Source: Acanthamoeba lenticulata
Lineage: Eukaryota > Discosea > Longamoebia > Acanthamoebidae
Length of the DNA stretch: 57,186 nt
Direction: 5' to 3'
Assembly (NCBI GenBank): GCA_002179805.1
Contig: NAVB01000016.1
Span: forward strand, 1-57,186
The notes beneath the pieces are model-generated. The model was not told where the DNA came from. It saw nothing but the letters and a program-made list of their open reading frames with translations, and did not search any database. Below, in pieces: positions 44,340 through 56,708 of the stretch (position 1 is the first letter of the stretch; every line of letters begins with the position of its first letter). The translations under genes were made by a program, and so were the position numbers.

Positions 44340-45918
44340 CACAAAGGTAAGAAGCTCGTGGACGAAGCCCTGAAGGTAAGGTTCAGCAGCAGAAGATCGA
44401 AGGGCAATGTCTTATTTCTTATTTCTCTTCTAGTGCTAGTTTCTTCTCGTGAAGGCGTTTCGTTCTTGGACCCGTTGGTGTCACATAGGTACTTGGCAAG
44501 CGAACGAGTCATGGAAGGTCGTTGTGCTCATTGAGATTGTCGATGATGCTAGAATCGAGACTTGCAAACGACTGGAGGACGAGCTCGAGAAGAAGGGAAC
44601 GGTGTTTGTCCGCTCGCCACCGTTTTCAGGCAAGACGTCATTGACCTTGACCTCGCGAAACGCAACGAGAAAGTGGTTCGGGTCTCTTTCCTCGGCCTGA
44701 GCGAGCCGACCAAGATAGACGAGTTTTGGAGGAGCCAGTGCGGTGATGTGCCGTGGGAACAGCATCTCAGGTCTCCAGAACGCTGCACCGTCATCCTCGA
44801 CGAAGCGCAGTCGACCTATTCTCTTGGCCTGAGCCACCCATTTTGGACGGCGGTCAAGCTGGCCCTCAACGATGGAAAGAAGGTCAACCAGACCAGGGTG
44901 TTGGTGTTCGCCGCCTACGTAGAGAGGCCTGACGCCCGAGTTCATCCCTACTCGGCTCCGGTTGCCTTGACAAGATCAGGGAGAAGCTGCTGCCATTTGT
45001 GGGCATGGAGCCTAGCAAGAAGGTCTCAGACCATTCGGTGGCAATCATCTCTTACCTGCTGTCGCACGACTTCTTCATCGCCCTCAAAGGCACGCGTGCC
45101 AGCGTGCGACAAACATTCAACGATCAGGTACACGACCACATTGGCGGGAGTAACAAAGATCCTATTTGTTCACATTTGTTTTTTACAGGAGCAGGAGTTT
45201 CTGCTCAAGCTGTTGGACGCTGATGACGGCGTCTCACTGATGAGCTTCCCAAGGAGCTCATCACTACCGGCCTCATAGGTTTCCACACCGAAGCTTGTAT
45301 CCAGCTGGCCGCTCCCCTCTTCCGCGGCATTCTCATCCAACGGTTCTTCTCCAGCCCGCGGCCGCTTCGCAGCCTCTGCGACTTCGACCAGTTCATCAAG
45401 CGCACCATTCGAGGAATGGACTCCACTGCCCTGCGGAACGGCCTCAGCCGCCACGAGGAAGGCGTTCCCTTGCACAAACGCCGCTTGCAGATGGAGTTCT
45501 ACCGCGTGGCGACCTCCCTGTTGGCCTCCGAGCACACCATCTCGCCCGAAGTCGGCTACGTGTTTGGCGTCTCCGGCTTCTTGGACGTATACATCGACGG
45601 CCTCAAGTGGGGCATCCAGTTTCTGTCCGAGGGCGACAGATGCAAGCCACGAGGCACGTACCGCAACCTCGTGAAAGACCACTTGAACAAGTGCGAACCT
45701 CTGCACGCCAACTCTTCTGGATAGAGATGTTGTTGTTTCGTTGCTGACGCCGCAGCATCTCAAGCTACGCCATCCTCGCCTTGCGCGCGCAGAGCGACAC
45801 CGAGCAGCCGCTCGGTTCGATGCCCAAACACGTCTGGTACCTGATCTACAGTGACGACGTCAGCGAGATGACCCTGCGACGCCGGGACCACCCAGACGAG
45901 CTTCTTCTCCATGTTTAA
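44340..45918 (+). pseudogene. Crinkler (CRN/CR effector)-type NTPase-nuclease gene, frame-disrupted
   Basis: The locus has the parts of a Crinkler-type protein. RLEDELEKKGTVFVRSPPFS then GKTS (Walker A, 44603-44640) are followed, in another frame, by EKVVRVSFLGLSEPTKIDEF, VILDEAQSTYSLGL (Walker B, about 44790-44820) and VLVFAAYVERP. A further frame holds IREKLLPFVGMEPSKKVSDH. The last block has MEFYRVATSLLASEHTISPE, SGFLDVYIDGLKWGIQFLSE (the PD-(D/E)xK-like nuclease core, with Gln where Glu is usual) and, after a normal intron, SSYAILALRAQ. At least three single-base frame changes (about 44640, 44950, 45235) have no GT-AG explanation, and the region after Walker A looks shortened. Such proteins are proposed effectors or conflict proteins. 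This copy looks broken unless there are assembly errors. The stop is at 45916-45918. Confidence 0.65.
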
Positions 45919-48900
45919 CGGCATGATGTCGACGTGGCAATATAGCTTTCAAGTGTGTTCATGGCTCGGCGTATCGCCGGTGGCTGGCCGACATGGGCGC
46001 GTGGTTGGTTGCTGGCGATGTTGCCGCGGCCGATGAGGATGATGCTGTTGAAGATGTCCTCTTGCGGCTGGGCTGACTCGGCGATGCCCAGCGCTGCGGC
46101 TGGCCGGGTCCGGCAGGCGTCTCAACCGGCGTGCCAACCGCCGAGGCCGAAGCGGCCGAGCCGCCGCCCAGCTTTCGGCGCCCGTAGATCGTCGTGGCAT
46201 TGAAGGGCAGCGGGTAGATCTAACCATCATCAACATGATGATGAGCGACATGGCGCGCCAGCAGACGTGTGGTCAGGCCAGGGGGAGCGTACCCAGTGCT
46301 GCTCGCGCAGGAGCTGGAGGACGAGGGCAAACAAGTGGTTGTGCTCGAGGGTGGCCAGGGAGCCGAGGATGATGAGCTTCCGCTTGGCGCGGGTAAAGGC
46401 CACGTTGACGCGGCGCCAGTCGGCCAGGAGGTCGCCCACCCGGCCGCCCTCGTTGGAGCGCACCAGCGACACGATGATGCAGTCCTTGTCGCGGCCCTGG
46501 TACTTGTCCACGGTATGGATCTCGATCGCTTCGTTCTCCGTCGCTTCGTTGTTGATCGGCGCCAGGAGGTTGCGGATGAGCTTCACCTGCGCCCTGTAGG
46601 GCGAGATGATGCCCAGCTCGCCCGCCTTCAGCCCGCAAAGCAGCAACGCATCTTTTTATATTTTAATATAAAAAGAATTGTGGGTGTTTTTTTGAGAGAA
46701 ATTGTCAGAAATGTGCCTGAAAATAAAGTTTAAAGAACGAAAAAAGCGACGAAAGAGCGAACCTGCGATTTGGCTGACGAGGGTGGCCTCGGTCGGGTTG
46801 CTGAGGACGCCGTGGGTGGTGGCGCTGTCGCCCACGCCGGTGCCGCGAACCTCGGGCGCGGGGACGAGGTCGGTGTTCAGGAACACGACCGACCGCTCGG
46901 GGTCGAGCGCCTCGCGCAGCCAATGCACCGCCGCCACGGCCTCGCGCTCCCTGGCCGCGTCCCCGCCGCCGCCGCTGCCACCGTCGTTCATCATGACGAC
47001 GGCGCCCGTGGCGTCGGTGCGCAGCCCAAAGATCATCGGGACGGGCAGCAGGTCCATGCGGGTCAGCTGGTCGCGCAGCGTGCGGCGGGCCACGTGCTGG
47101 TTGCCGCAGCGGAGGCGGTGGCTGTAGGTCATGTGATTGCAGAGCTTCATGATGTCGGCGTTCATCCTGTATTGGTACTCGAGATTCACGACCGACTGCG
47201 GGTGGGCCTCGCTGAGCCGCTTGAAGAGGGACACGCCCAGGCCCTGCTCCTTGGCCTCGGCGTTGAGCACCAGCGGCGGCAGCTGGTAGTGGTCGCCCAC
47301 GAGGACAAACACGTCGCTGTACCGGATCGGGCCGAGGCAGACGGGTAAGGTGAGCTGCGAGGCCTCGTCCACGATGCAGTAGTCAAAGCGCCGCTTGGCA
47401 AACAGCGGGTGGTTGTTCACAGAGAGGCATGTCGTGGCCACGATCCGGGCCGAGTGGAACAGGGCCTCGACCTCGCCGACCGTCGTCACCAACTTCCCGC
47501 CTGACCATCATCATCATCAACAACAACATGTCATGAGACTCGGCGCGTTGATTGAAGTGGAAGCGATGCGAGGGCGACGTACCGGGGCCTTTGCCATTGT
47601 GGAAGACGTGGGGCTGGATGCGCGGGTGGACGCTGTCCGGCCGGCCCAGCCTCAAAAAGGTCTCGCCCATCTCGAGCAGCTTGAGCAGGAGGTTGTCGAC
47701 CGCCGTGTGCGTGTAGGCCGTAAGCAGCACCGACTTGCCGCACGACACGAGCGCCTTGACCACGTGCGCGATGGTCGTCGTCTTCCCTGTGCCAGGCATT
47801 CCTTGTTTTTACAAATAAACAAGTTAATAAATATAAAAATTAAAATAAAATGTTACTAAATAAATGAATAATGGTCAGAATTACCGAGAATGAGGGCGTA
47901 GTCCTCGGCTTGGAGGACTTTGTCGACGGCCAGCTGCTGGTCGGCGTTCAGGCCCGTCATGAGCTTGCTGCGCACATCAGCCAGACACGACGACGACGAC
48001 GACGACGACGAGGAAGAAGCTGGAGGCGGGCGCCGCTCGCGGGGCTGCTCCAGCTTGATCTCGAGTCTCGCGCCGCGTCGCGTGGTTCTCGGCGGCTGGT
48101 GGGCGCTCGTTGATGTTGGCGATAACATCTGCTGGGAGAAGGCGGTTCGCGAGAGAAACCGCGGCGGCTCAAGGTCGACAACCAGGCGGCGGCGCTTCTC
48201 GTCGCCCTGGTGGACAAAGAGCTGGAGCAGGTTCTGCTTGACCAGCGCAAAGCCCGTCGCCAGCTCCTCCTTGTCGAGCCGCCACCGCACATCGTAAAGC
48301 GATGACGACGAGGACGAGAGCTGGACGTCAGCCCTTGGCCCAGCCGCGGCGGGCCGAGCACGCTTGGGGTTCGGCGGTGCGGCGTGGGCCGGGGCCACCA
48401 GGTCCTCGAGCTCGACGAGCCCCCGAAACATTTGCGAGCCTGCGCGGGCGTGGCCCACATACAGGGTCAGCGCCACTGGCCCGGGCGGGTTGGTTTGAGG
48501 GCGGGGGACGAGGCACGCACAGCCGGGCTCGGTGTTGTCGGGCAGGGAGCGGACGGGCGGCGGGCGCAGCTCCTCGTCCAGCTGAATGTGCACGGCGGTC
48601 GAGGTGAGCTCCTTCACGAACCCGGTCGCCATCGCAAAGTCGTCTGCGCGCATTACAGGATGAACGGACGGCATCAGCCACACTGGAAGGAGGGGAGGAA
48701 GATAAGAGTAAGGAGGCCAGAGACCATCAACGGTGCTGATGACGACGTGGTCGCCGACAGAGATGGCGAGATCGAGCAGCGAAGACGACGATGATAGTGA
48801 TGATGATGACGATGAGGCAGGAAGCTGGGAGCGCGATGAGGGGTGGCTCCCCATGCGCGAGGCAGAGGTTCGCTCGCGCTCACGCTCGGCCTCGCGCACG

Positions 48901-51900
48901 GACGCACGCTTGAAACAATAGACAAAGCCCGCGCCCGTGTCGCTGTCCACCCGGCGGTCGACCACCATGTCGTTGAAGCACCGCCCCGTCTTGACCTCGC
49001 GCTCGGCGCCGCTCATCAACCAGATCTGGGCACCATGAGTACAACATGCAGTCCCGGGATGATGATCAGCTCAGCCTTGGGCTGTTGTTGTTGATGACGA
49101 TGATGATGATGGTAATAATGGGCATCACAACGCCGCGACGCACCTCTTCCCGGTTTCTGTACATTTCGGCCTCCTCGAGGTCGATCAGCCGGTCCCAGTG
49201 AGAGAACCAGTTGATGTGCGGCTGCGTGAGGTGGCCCGTCAGCTCGTCGAACTTGTCTGGCATGTTAATGGTATATTAGCAATCAATTGATGAAAATGAA
49301 AATAATAATAATAATAGTAGTACCAATGCCGCTGGTGCGAGCGTCGCCGTTCTCGAGGGCGCGGTGGTAGAGGGTGCAGGTCCGGAGCTGGTTGCAGCTG
49401 TTGCACGTGCGGTCCCGCTTCATGTCGGGCAGCCGCAAAGTCTTCTGGGCCAGGTGCGCTGCGATCTCGTTGCGGCGCTGCACGATGAGCACGAGGTCCT
49501 CTCGCCTGATGTGGATCCCCATCATGTTGCCCGTCTCCACATAGTACAGCAGCCCCGACCTGATGTCCGTATCTGCACTCACATATTTTATTGTTTTATT
49601 GTTAAAAACAATGATAAATAATGTTGTGTTGAAAGGAAGTAGTTTGATAAAAACGAGTGAAGTTACCGTAGCGATCGGACATCATCAAGCTGTAGAGGAT
49701 GACTTGGGCGTGGTGGCCGGTCTTGGAGAGGTTCGACTGCTTCCCGGTCTTGAGCTCGAGCGGGAGGGCAAAGTGCTCCGTTGTGGTGCCGTAGTGGTCT
49801 ACCTTCAGCTCCACCGTCGCATCGATCTTGCCTGTTTAAATAAAATAGAAATACAAATAATAAAGTCACAATTATGTATTCAGAAACGAGATTGTGGAGT
49901 TTGTGGCGTGCCTTTGAGCCCAAAGGCGGGCGACCAGATGTTCTCCTCGATGGCGAGGACCTTGGACACGCATACCTTCTTCTGCTGGTTCCGGAAGCTG
50001 ATCTCGCTCTGGCGTTCAAACGTCAGCACCACCACTTCAGGTGTAGGAGAATGAAAGCCATTAAGGGCACGCACTCGTGGCTCGGGGTGCAGGTAGCGCT
50101 GGGCCCACTGTTGCATGTTGGGAATGGCCACCTGCACGCATTCGCATTACGCGCGTGTCAGACTAAATGCGCGCGAAGACGACGACAAAAGGAGAAGGAG
50201 GAGAACCTCGAGCTTCTCGCGGGCGGTGGCGTCCGTCTCGCCCACAGCGTAGATGTCGGCCAGCTTGGCTGAGACCTTCTCGCGTATGGTGGCCGCCAGC
50301 GCGTCGGTGGAGAAGTCGTTGCTGCTAAGCGCCGTCTCGAACGAGTCGTGCAAGATCGTTCCCTTGATCAGCGGCATTGCCCTGCTCGTGATCTGTTGTG
50401 GAATGTAAAACAGCCATAAATAAGACTTAGAAAATGTGTAAATATTAGAATAATCAAGGTAATAATCGCTGACCTTGGCTTTCTTGTTAAGGACGGCCTT
50501 GCGGAGGCAGAAGTAGCTCTCGCCCACCATGGTGCCCGTCACCAGCACATCTGGGTGCAGAATGAGCAGATTCTGCTCGGCGTCCACAATGCACCGGTCG
50601 TTCTCAAACTGTTCGCACACATGCGTCAGAAAACAAACAAGCGATAAGAACAGCAGTACGAGGTCGACGGCAGTGGAGGGGCCGCACCTGGCCGATGACA
50701 TGCACGTACTCGCCAGGGTTGACCTCGGTGAAGCGCCACTCGTTGCCGCGCAGATGCACGAACTTCTCGACGCTTCGAACCTCGTCAAACAATCGCAGCA
50801 GCTGCCCCGCGGAACCATGGATCATGCATGTGAGCCACGCCTTGATGACTCGAACGTACTGGAGCGCGCAGCCGCACGAACGCACGCACCTTTTCCGTGG
50901 CGAGCTCGACGTAGTTGTCAGCCTGGCGTTCGTAGTCCTGCGTGGAGACCTCGAGCACGAGGAAGCGCTCGTAGGCCACTTTCCGCTTCCGCCGCCTGCG
51001 GCCATTCAGGTGGGGCTGCTGCTGAGGCGGCTGCTGGGCGGCGAGATCGCCGATATCGGCCTGCTGCATGGCCAGGTCAAACATTTCGGCCGTGAACTCG
51101 GCCTCGAGGGCGATCACTTCCGCGTTGCGCGTGTCTTCGAATCCCGGCGGGACGGAGTCATCCACCGGGATCATGACTTCTATTTCTTCTGCGTCGTCAT
51201 CTTCAACGTCGACTTCATCGTTACCGCTGACGTGGAGCGGTGGTGGTTCCTCGCCAGGGCTTGGTTCGGTGCTCTTGTCCTTGGACGTCGTCAGCGGCGG
51301 CTTCTCCGCGCTTTGTTTATGCTGTGAGTGATGATGGTCGAAGGATGCTGGTTGCCAGTTACGGTCGAGGTCCTCCAGGAAGGCCTCGCAATCGACTTCG
51401 CGCAGGCCGTCCATGACGACCTTTTGGGTGTGCTCCACGATCTGCATGTCATTGTCGTCGCCCTCGCCCTCGCCCGTCTGGACGAGCGTGATCTTGGTCA
51501 TAGTCTCTACTTTGATCTCGTGAATGGGCGGCATCGTAGGCACTGTGACCTGGGGGTCATCGGTTGCAGGCGCCGCTCGCACGCTTCGGTCGCCCTTCTC
51601 GCCACTCGGCTTGTCGTCGTCGTCGACCGGCTCAGGCCGCCCACGCTTCTTGTTCTTGTTGATGGCGCTCGCTGGGTGCTCCCCGGCCTCCTGCTGCTGC
51701 TGCTGGGTTGAGGAGTCCTCGGCCAAACTGCTGGCTGTATGCCGCTTGCGCAGCGACAAGCGGCCGAGCGACTGGCTGCTGGTGCCTCCACCATTGATGA
51801 AGCGGTCGAGCGACACCTGCGAGTTACTAACGTGGCGGCGGTCCACCCGTGGAACGGCAGGCGCTGGCGGTTCGTTGGCCTCATCTTCGATCAAAATCGG

Positions 51901-54060
51901 CATCATAGCGGTGCCTCGCGTCATGCCAGCGGGCTCGACCTCCACCGGCTCCGTTTTGACCGTCGCCACCGTCTGGCCGCTGCGTCGCAGGACCGGCAGC
52001 AGCGGTGGCGGTCGCAGCGTAGTCGTCTTTACCGTCGTCGCGGGCGCGGCAGGGTTGAGAGGCTCGGCCGGCTTGGCCTCCGAGGTGAAGCCACTCGTGG
52101 ATGAGGCGTGCTCGAACGACGAGACCAGGAGCGCCGTCGGAATGGACGAAAACGACGAGTGGGCGTCGGCCGCCGCCGATGAGGGCGATGACGCTGACGA
52201 CGAAGATGAAGACGATAATGACGACGGAGCGCCGCTGGCCGCCGGCGACGAAGCGGCCGAGATGGAAGAGAAGGGAGTGTCTCCGCCACCGCCTCCGCTG
52301 GGTCGTGCATTGGAGGCAACGACGCACAGATCCTCGGTCTGTTGCATGAGGCTCAAGAACTCGTCTTCGTTGAGCATCTCAAGAATTTCCTCCATCCCGT
52401 CGAGCAGGTTTGGCTCGCTCTTGCCCACTTCCGCCGCTTCGTCAACACGCTGGTGCTGGTCTTGTCGGACGCCCAAGCCGGTGGCCTGCGCAGCCGTCGT
52501 CGTTGCGGCAAGCTTTTCGGCGGGCGCGAGCGGGGCAGCAACGGCAGGCGCGAGCGGGGCGTGCTTGGACGACGGCCTTGGCGGCGTACGTCCGTCGTCC
52601 TGCTGGCCGTCGAGCATCTGCTCGGCTCGCTCGAGCGCGAGTAAAAGCTGCTGCGTCGTGCGCCGTTCGTCCTGCACAGCGCTCCCGGGGGCCGACGCCG
52701 ACGCTTGAACGTAGCGCCCGCTGGCGCTCGCGCTGGCGCCACCATTGCGAAGGCGGCTGAGAAGCGAGCTCCGGAGGTGGGACAGACGTGTGGCGTTCTC
52801 CGGCAGCGGGCCCATGAGCCTACGCAGGACTGAGTTCAGCCGTGGCGACTTCGTTTGGGCCGCCAGGAGGCCACCACTCGAGTGGCCCGCAAAAGTGGGC
52901 GACGTGGTCGCCAGGTGTTTGCCCGACGCCGACGCTGAGGAGGCCGATGAGGCCGACACAGATGACGAAGCCGACGACGGCACACCGCTGCAGCCGGCGC
53001 TGGCGCCGGAAGTGAAGGACGGGTTGGGTGTAGACAGCGCTGCCGCCCGGCTTTCGCGCCTCTCGCGCTCGATGCGGGCCGAGGCATAGAAGGCCTCTGA
53101 GGCCAGCGCGGTCGGATCGATCCGGGCCTTGCTGGTCGACATGACCGTTGCCCTCATCGCTGTGTTTGTCGTTGTCGTTGTGGTGCTGACGCTGATGCGA
53201 CTTGGCTCGCGCACGGGCGTGCAGGGGGTCAGACACAGAGACCCATCGTCATCCTCGATGAGAAGCTGCTCCGAGTTGCCGTTCCCCCACACGACGTCGC
53301 GCTCGCCGCCGTCGGTCCAGTTGTAGGGGTCGTCCTCCACCGCGGCCGAAAAGAGAGACTGGTAAGACTCGCGTCCCTTCAGCCGCCCGCGTAGCCCGCT
53401 TCGGGGCGAGGGCGGCGACGCATAGTCCTCTTCCTCTTCGTCTTCTGCTTCTCCTGCGTCGCCCTCTCCGGATGAGTCGGTCTCCCGGCCCTTGTCCTCT
53501 TCCTCTCGCATGGCCTTGTGTCGGTCGTTGCGGGCTGCGCGGGGCGGTGCCGCGGCACTGAGAGGCGGCGCGCTTGGTGCGGGCCGCGGCCGGTGGCGCG
53601 CCGAAGGCGGCAGGGGCGCTGCCACAGCCCGCGAGCTCACCGTAGTGGTAGCAGGTGCAGGTGCCGCCGCCCGTGGCGTCGTTGGCACGGGGCCCCGTGG
53701 GGGTCCTGTGGTTGCGACCTGGGGCGGTCGAGGCTCAGGCGCCCATCGAAAGTGCGAGCCTGGTGTGTTGGGTAAGACACTATCATGCATCGACACCAGG
53801 CGATAAACGCTTACCGTGAGCTTGTGGCGGCGGTTCGGGTGAAGATGGAATGACTTGAAGGCCTCCCTTGTTTCTTTCCACGTCCTGGATCGTGGGGGAA
53901 GAGCATTAAATTGGATTAAATGGAAAGATGCTGCGAAGTTGCCAATTACCTGCGCAGGGGCTGAAGATTTCGCCCCCTTCGCTGTGAAGTAGGAAGAAAT
54001 CACGGGCGTCGCAGCAGGGCGTGACTGCTCCCTGCGCCCCCTGCCTCGGCCTCTCTCCAT
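45915..54060 (-). CDS. DNA2: DNA2 helicase-nuclease with very long N-terminal extension
   Basis: Start 54060 ([12 protein letters not shown]), stop 45915-45917, many exons. The first about 1,000 residues are Ser/Ala/Pro-rich and acidic with no domain, apart from TPVISSYF near residue 22, which resembles a PCNA-binding (PIP) box without its Gln. Then come [20 protein letters not shown] and [13 protein letters not shown] (OB-like). The RecB-like nuclease has [52 protein letters not shown] and [12 protein letters not shown] (ExK). Iron-sulphur cysteines are YFCLR and [10 protein letters not shown]. Superfamily 1 helicase: [14 protein letters not shown] (about 47800), [68 protein letters not shown]2 trims Okazaki flaps and resects double-strand breaks. 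The human protein is about 1,060 residues, and this one is roughly twice as long. The last exon (ATCTACCCGC, about 46219 to 45915) is inferred. Confidence 0.92.
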
Positions 54061-54208
54061 CACACCTCGTGGCCGCCAATCCCTTATCACAATCGCCCAA
54101 TGCTCTCCGCTTGTGTTTTTGTTTTTATTTTACGTTTTGGCGCCAGCAATCTTTTCCTCGAATGAATCGAGTAGCAGAAGATGAAGAGGGCAAGAAGAAG
54201 AGGGCAGC

Positions 54209-56127
54209 TCAGTCCTTGTTGCTGTTGATCCACTCAACAAACTCGTCGAACAGGATGGGCCACGAGCCGTTTTCGTCATAGTCATCGAAGCTTTGCGGGT
54301 GGGCCTTGGTGAAGTCGAGGAACTGACGCCACGTGTCCTTCGAAACCGACTTGGCTGTCGTGTGGTTCTGGTGTGGTTGATGGCATGTGTCAACAAAATA
54401 AGATTATCATTGGTTCATGAAGAAGGCCTAGGGAGGTGGGCCGCACCTTGAGGAAGTCAAGCCACTTGGGCCACTGCGTCCACTTCTTTTGGAAGCCCAG
54501 CATATCCCACACAGTCAAGACCTCCTCCATCACTGGAGTCGTGCGCCGACGAGAACGTTAGAGCCACGATGTCACGTGACACAGAGTGAAGTAGAGGACC
54601 ACAAGGTACACGTACACAGGATGACCTTGTTCTGCTCCCGGAGGTAGTCAAACACAAAGTAGTAGAACGCGCGGAAGCTGTCGTCGTTGTTGAGCTCCCT
54701 TCGCCACTCCGCCAGCTTGGCCTTCATCTGCTCCAGCGTCGAGCAACTGTTTTCATGTTTATAAGTTTATTAATTAGTATATTTTATTCTTGATTTATTT
54801 TTAATATTTATTTGATTTTTATTATTGATTTCATTCGAGGTAAGTACCCGTAAGCGGTCCAGCCGTTGACGAACTCCTCGCGGGAGAACTCCCACTGATC
54901 CTGCGCGCCCAGCTTGTAGGCGAGGAGCATGAGGCCTGGGTCGGTGTCCTCCGTCACGCCGAGGTCCTGGCCGTACTGGAGGAAGCCCATGCCCTTGATC
55001 ATGTCGCCCGTCTCGCCCGACTCGCTCAGCTGGACGCCGTGGTCTGCACAACACATAACACAGGGTTCATGTCAACAGGCGGGATGTTGTTGTTGCGTAA
55101 AGGCGATGATGGTGATGACGGCGCTCATGAAGGACTCGTACTCTTGTACTTCTCAAAGATCTGCGTGAGGTTCCGGACCTCGGTCTCGCTGAGGAAACAG
55201 TGGAGGCCCTGGTGGGCGCTGCTGGGCGGGTGCCGGAAGGGCGTCTTGCCAAAGTTGAACGTGCATTGTTGACCTGCTCATCGCTCCCGGTTGAGTCTCA
55301 CGACCATCGCCACGCCACGAGAGCAACGGGCGTCGCGGTGATGGCGATGGCACGCACCGTCAGAGATTGTGGCGGCGGGGTAGAGACCGTCGCCAAAGGC
55401 AAAGTTCTCGTAGGCGGTGCCCATGTGGTTGCCGTTGCGATAAAAGTCCATCTTCTTGGCGTCCAGGTCAACAGCGACACCGATGATGTCGCCTGGAAAC
55501 ATTTCATCATCATCGTCGAGCACGGTACCAACACCACGGTGGTTGTGGAGTCAGAGTTTGCCCTCTTCCCCCCCCCCGCATAGAAATGAAGAAGAAGAAG
55601 GAAGAAGAGGTGGCGTACCAGAATACCAGTACTGGCCGTAGTACGCCGAGCCGCTGTGCCACTTGCGCTGGCGGCTGCCGTCGTAGGCCCACGAGTTGGA
55701 GTCATCGCCTACGCCATTGCCATCCTAAAGCACACAAATTTACAGCGATGTAAGAAACTCGCGCTACAGGGGCCGTGAAGCATGGCAGCTGACAGCATAC
55801 CGCGGCGCTGGGAGTGAAGGCCGACGTGCACCAGCCAATTTGGAACAGGCCGTTGGTGGTGAGCTGAACCTCATAGTACCATTTGCCGCTCTTCAGCTTT
55901 ACGTTGCACCGCACCGACTCGAATTGAGAGCCTTTATTTTTGACCTGGTCATTGAACACGAAATGGGTCGTTCAACGGCGATTAGATCTAAGATTAATAT
56001 CAAGTGTAATATAAAATGAAAAAAGAAAAAAATTTCTAGCTACCGTGAGGTCATCATTAGAAAGCTCGAGGCGGCTTTTGCTCTCTAACTTGACCAAGCG
56101 CGCAGCAGGCGGTCCCTCACGGCTCAT
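54209..56127 (-). CDS. SPRY domain - DCN1 (cullin neddylation) fusion protein
   Basis: Start 56127 (MSREGPPAARLVKLESKSRL), stop 54209-54211, about nine exons. The first half is a SPRY domain: CNVKLKSGKWYYEVQLTTNG, LFQIGWCTSAFTP, DDSNSWAYDGSRQRKWH, GDIIGVAVDLDAKKMDFYRN, GDGLYPAATISDG and, in the next exon, FNFGKTPFRHPP. The second half is a DCN1/PONY domain: SETEVRNLTQIFEKYK (EF-hand-like entry), GDMIKGMGFLQYGQDLGV, LMLLAYKLGAQDQWEFSREE, FVNGWTAYG, FRAFYYFVFDYLREQNKVIL, KDTWRQFLDFTKAH, DYDENGSWPILFDEFVEWIN. DCN1 proteins bind cullins and UBC12 to promote NEDD8 transfer. Known DCN1 proteins carry UBA, myristoylation or localisation segments, not SPRY. SPRY domains bind short peptides, so this half may bring a target or locate the neddylation factor. 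The fusion reads in phase through all junctions I could test. Confidence 0.85.
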
Positions 56128-56708
56128 CTTTGAGAGATAAATACAACTGCTTTATTTATTTTCCAAAAATTGTTTCCTGAGACGCGAAATTTCACGAACG
56201 ACATTTGCCGGAAATTTTTCAGGGATGCAACGTTGATTTTTTCCGACAGCATGTGCGGTTAACGACATTTCGTCTACGCCCGCGAGTGAATTGGGCCAAG
56301 TTGCGTCCACACCACTGGGTGAAAGGGTAGCGCAAGTGCCGCAAGCCCCACCTCGTGCCTGGAGCTCGCGTTCCTCAGCCCACTACGCCGTAGTTGGACA
56401 AAATGGGTTTGGTTGTCGAGTTAATGCCCGTTTGTTTTCAGTTTCTCCTTGTTTAGCTAGCTAGTTCGCATCGCCTCTCCGCAGCTGCGGGCAGCAAGTG
56501 TTATCCTCAGAAGAAGAAGAAGAAGAGGAAGATTGAACGGTATCGGCAGTGGTGGGAACAGAGTTCACACCTTTCAGGCCTCAGGACGTTAATTTGCATT
56601 GTCTACGGCCAGGAATTCGATTAATCTTCAAGTCCACCGGCGACCCACTTCACAACAGGACGTCCTCAAAGAGTATTGCAAAACGTGAGCGCTTTGCCAG
56701 CTTTAAAG
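56128..56708. other. Divergent promoter region, about 580 nt
   Basis: It lies between the SPRY-DCN1 gene (-) and the amino-acid transporter (+). It contains a GAA/AGA-rich run at 56508-56530 just upstream of the transporter leader and a GCTAGCTAGC-like stretch at 56454-56464. There is no RNA gene or coding frame of note. Confidence 0.45.
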
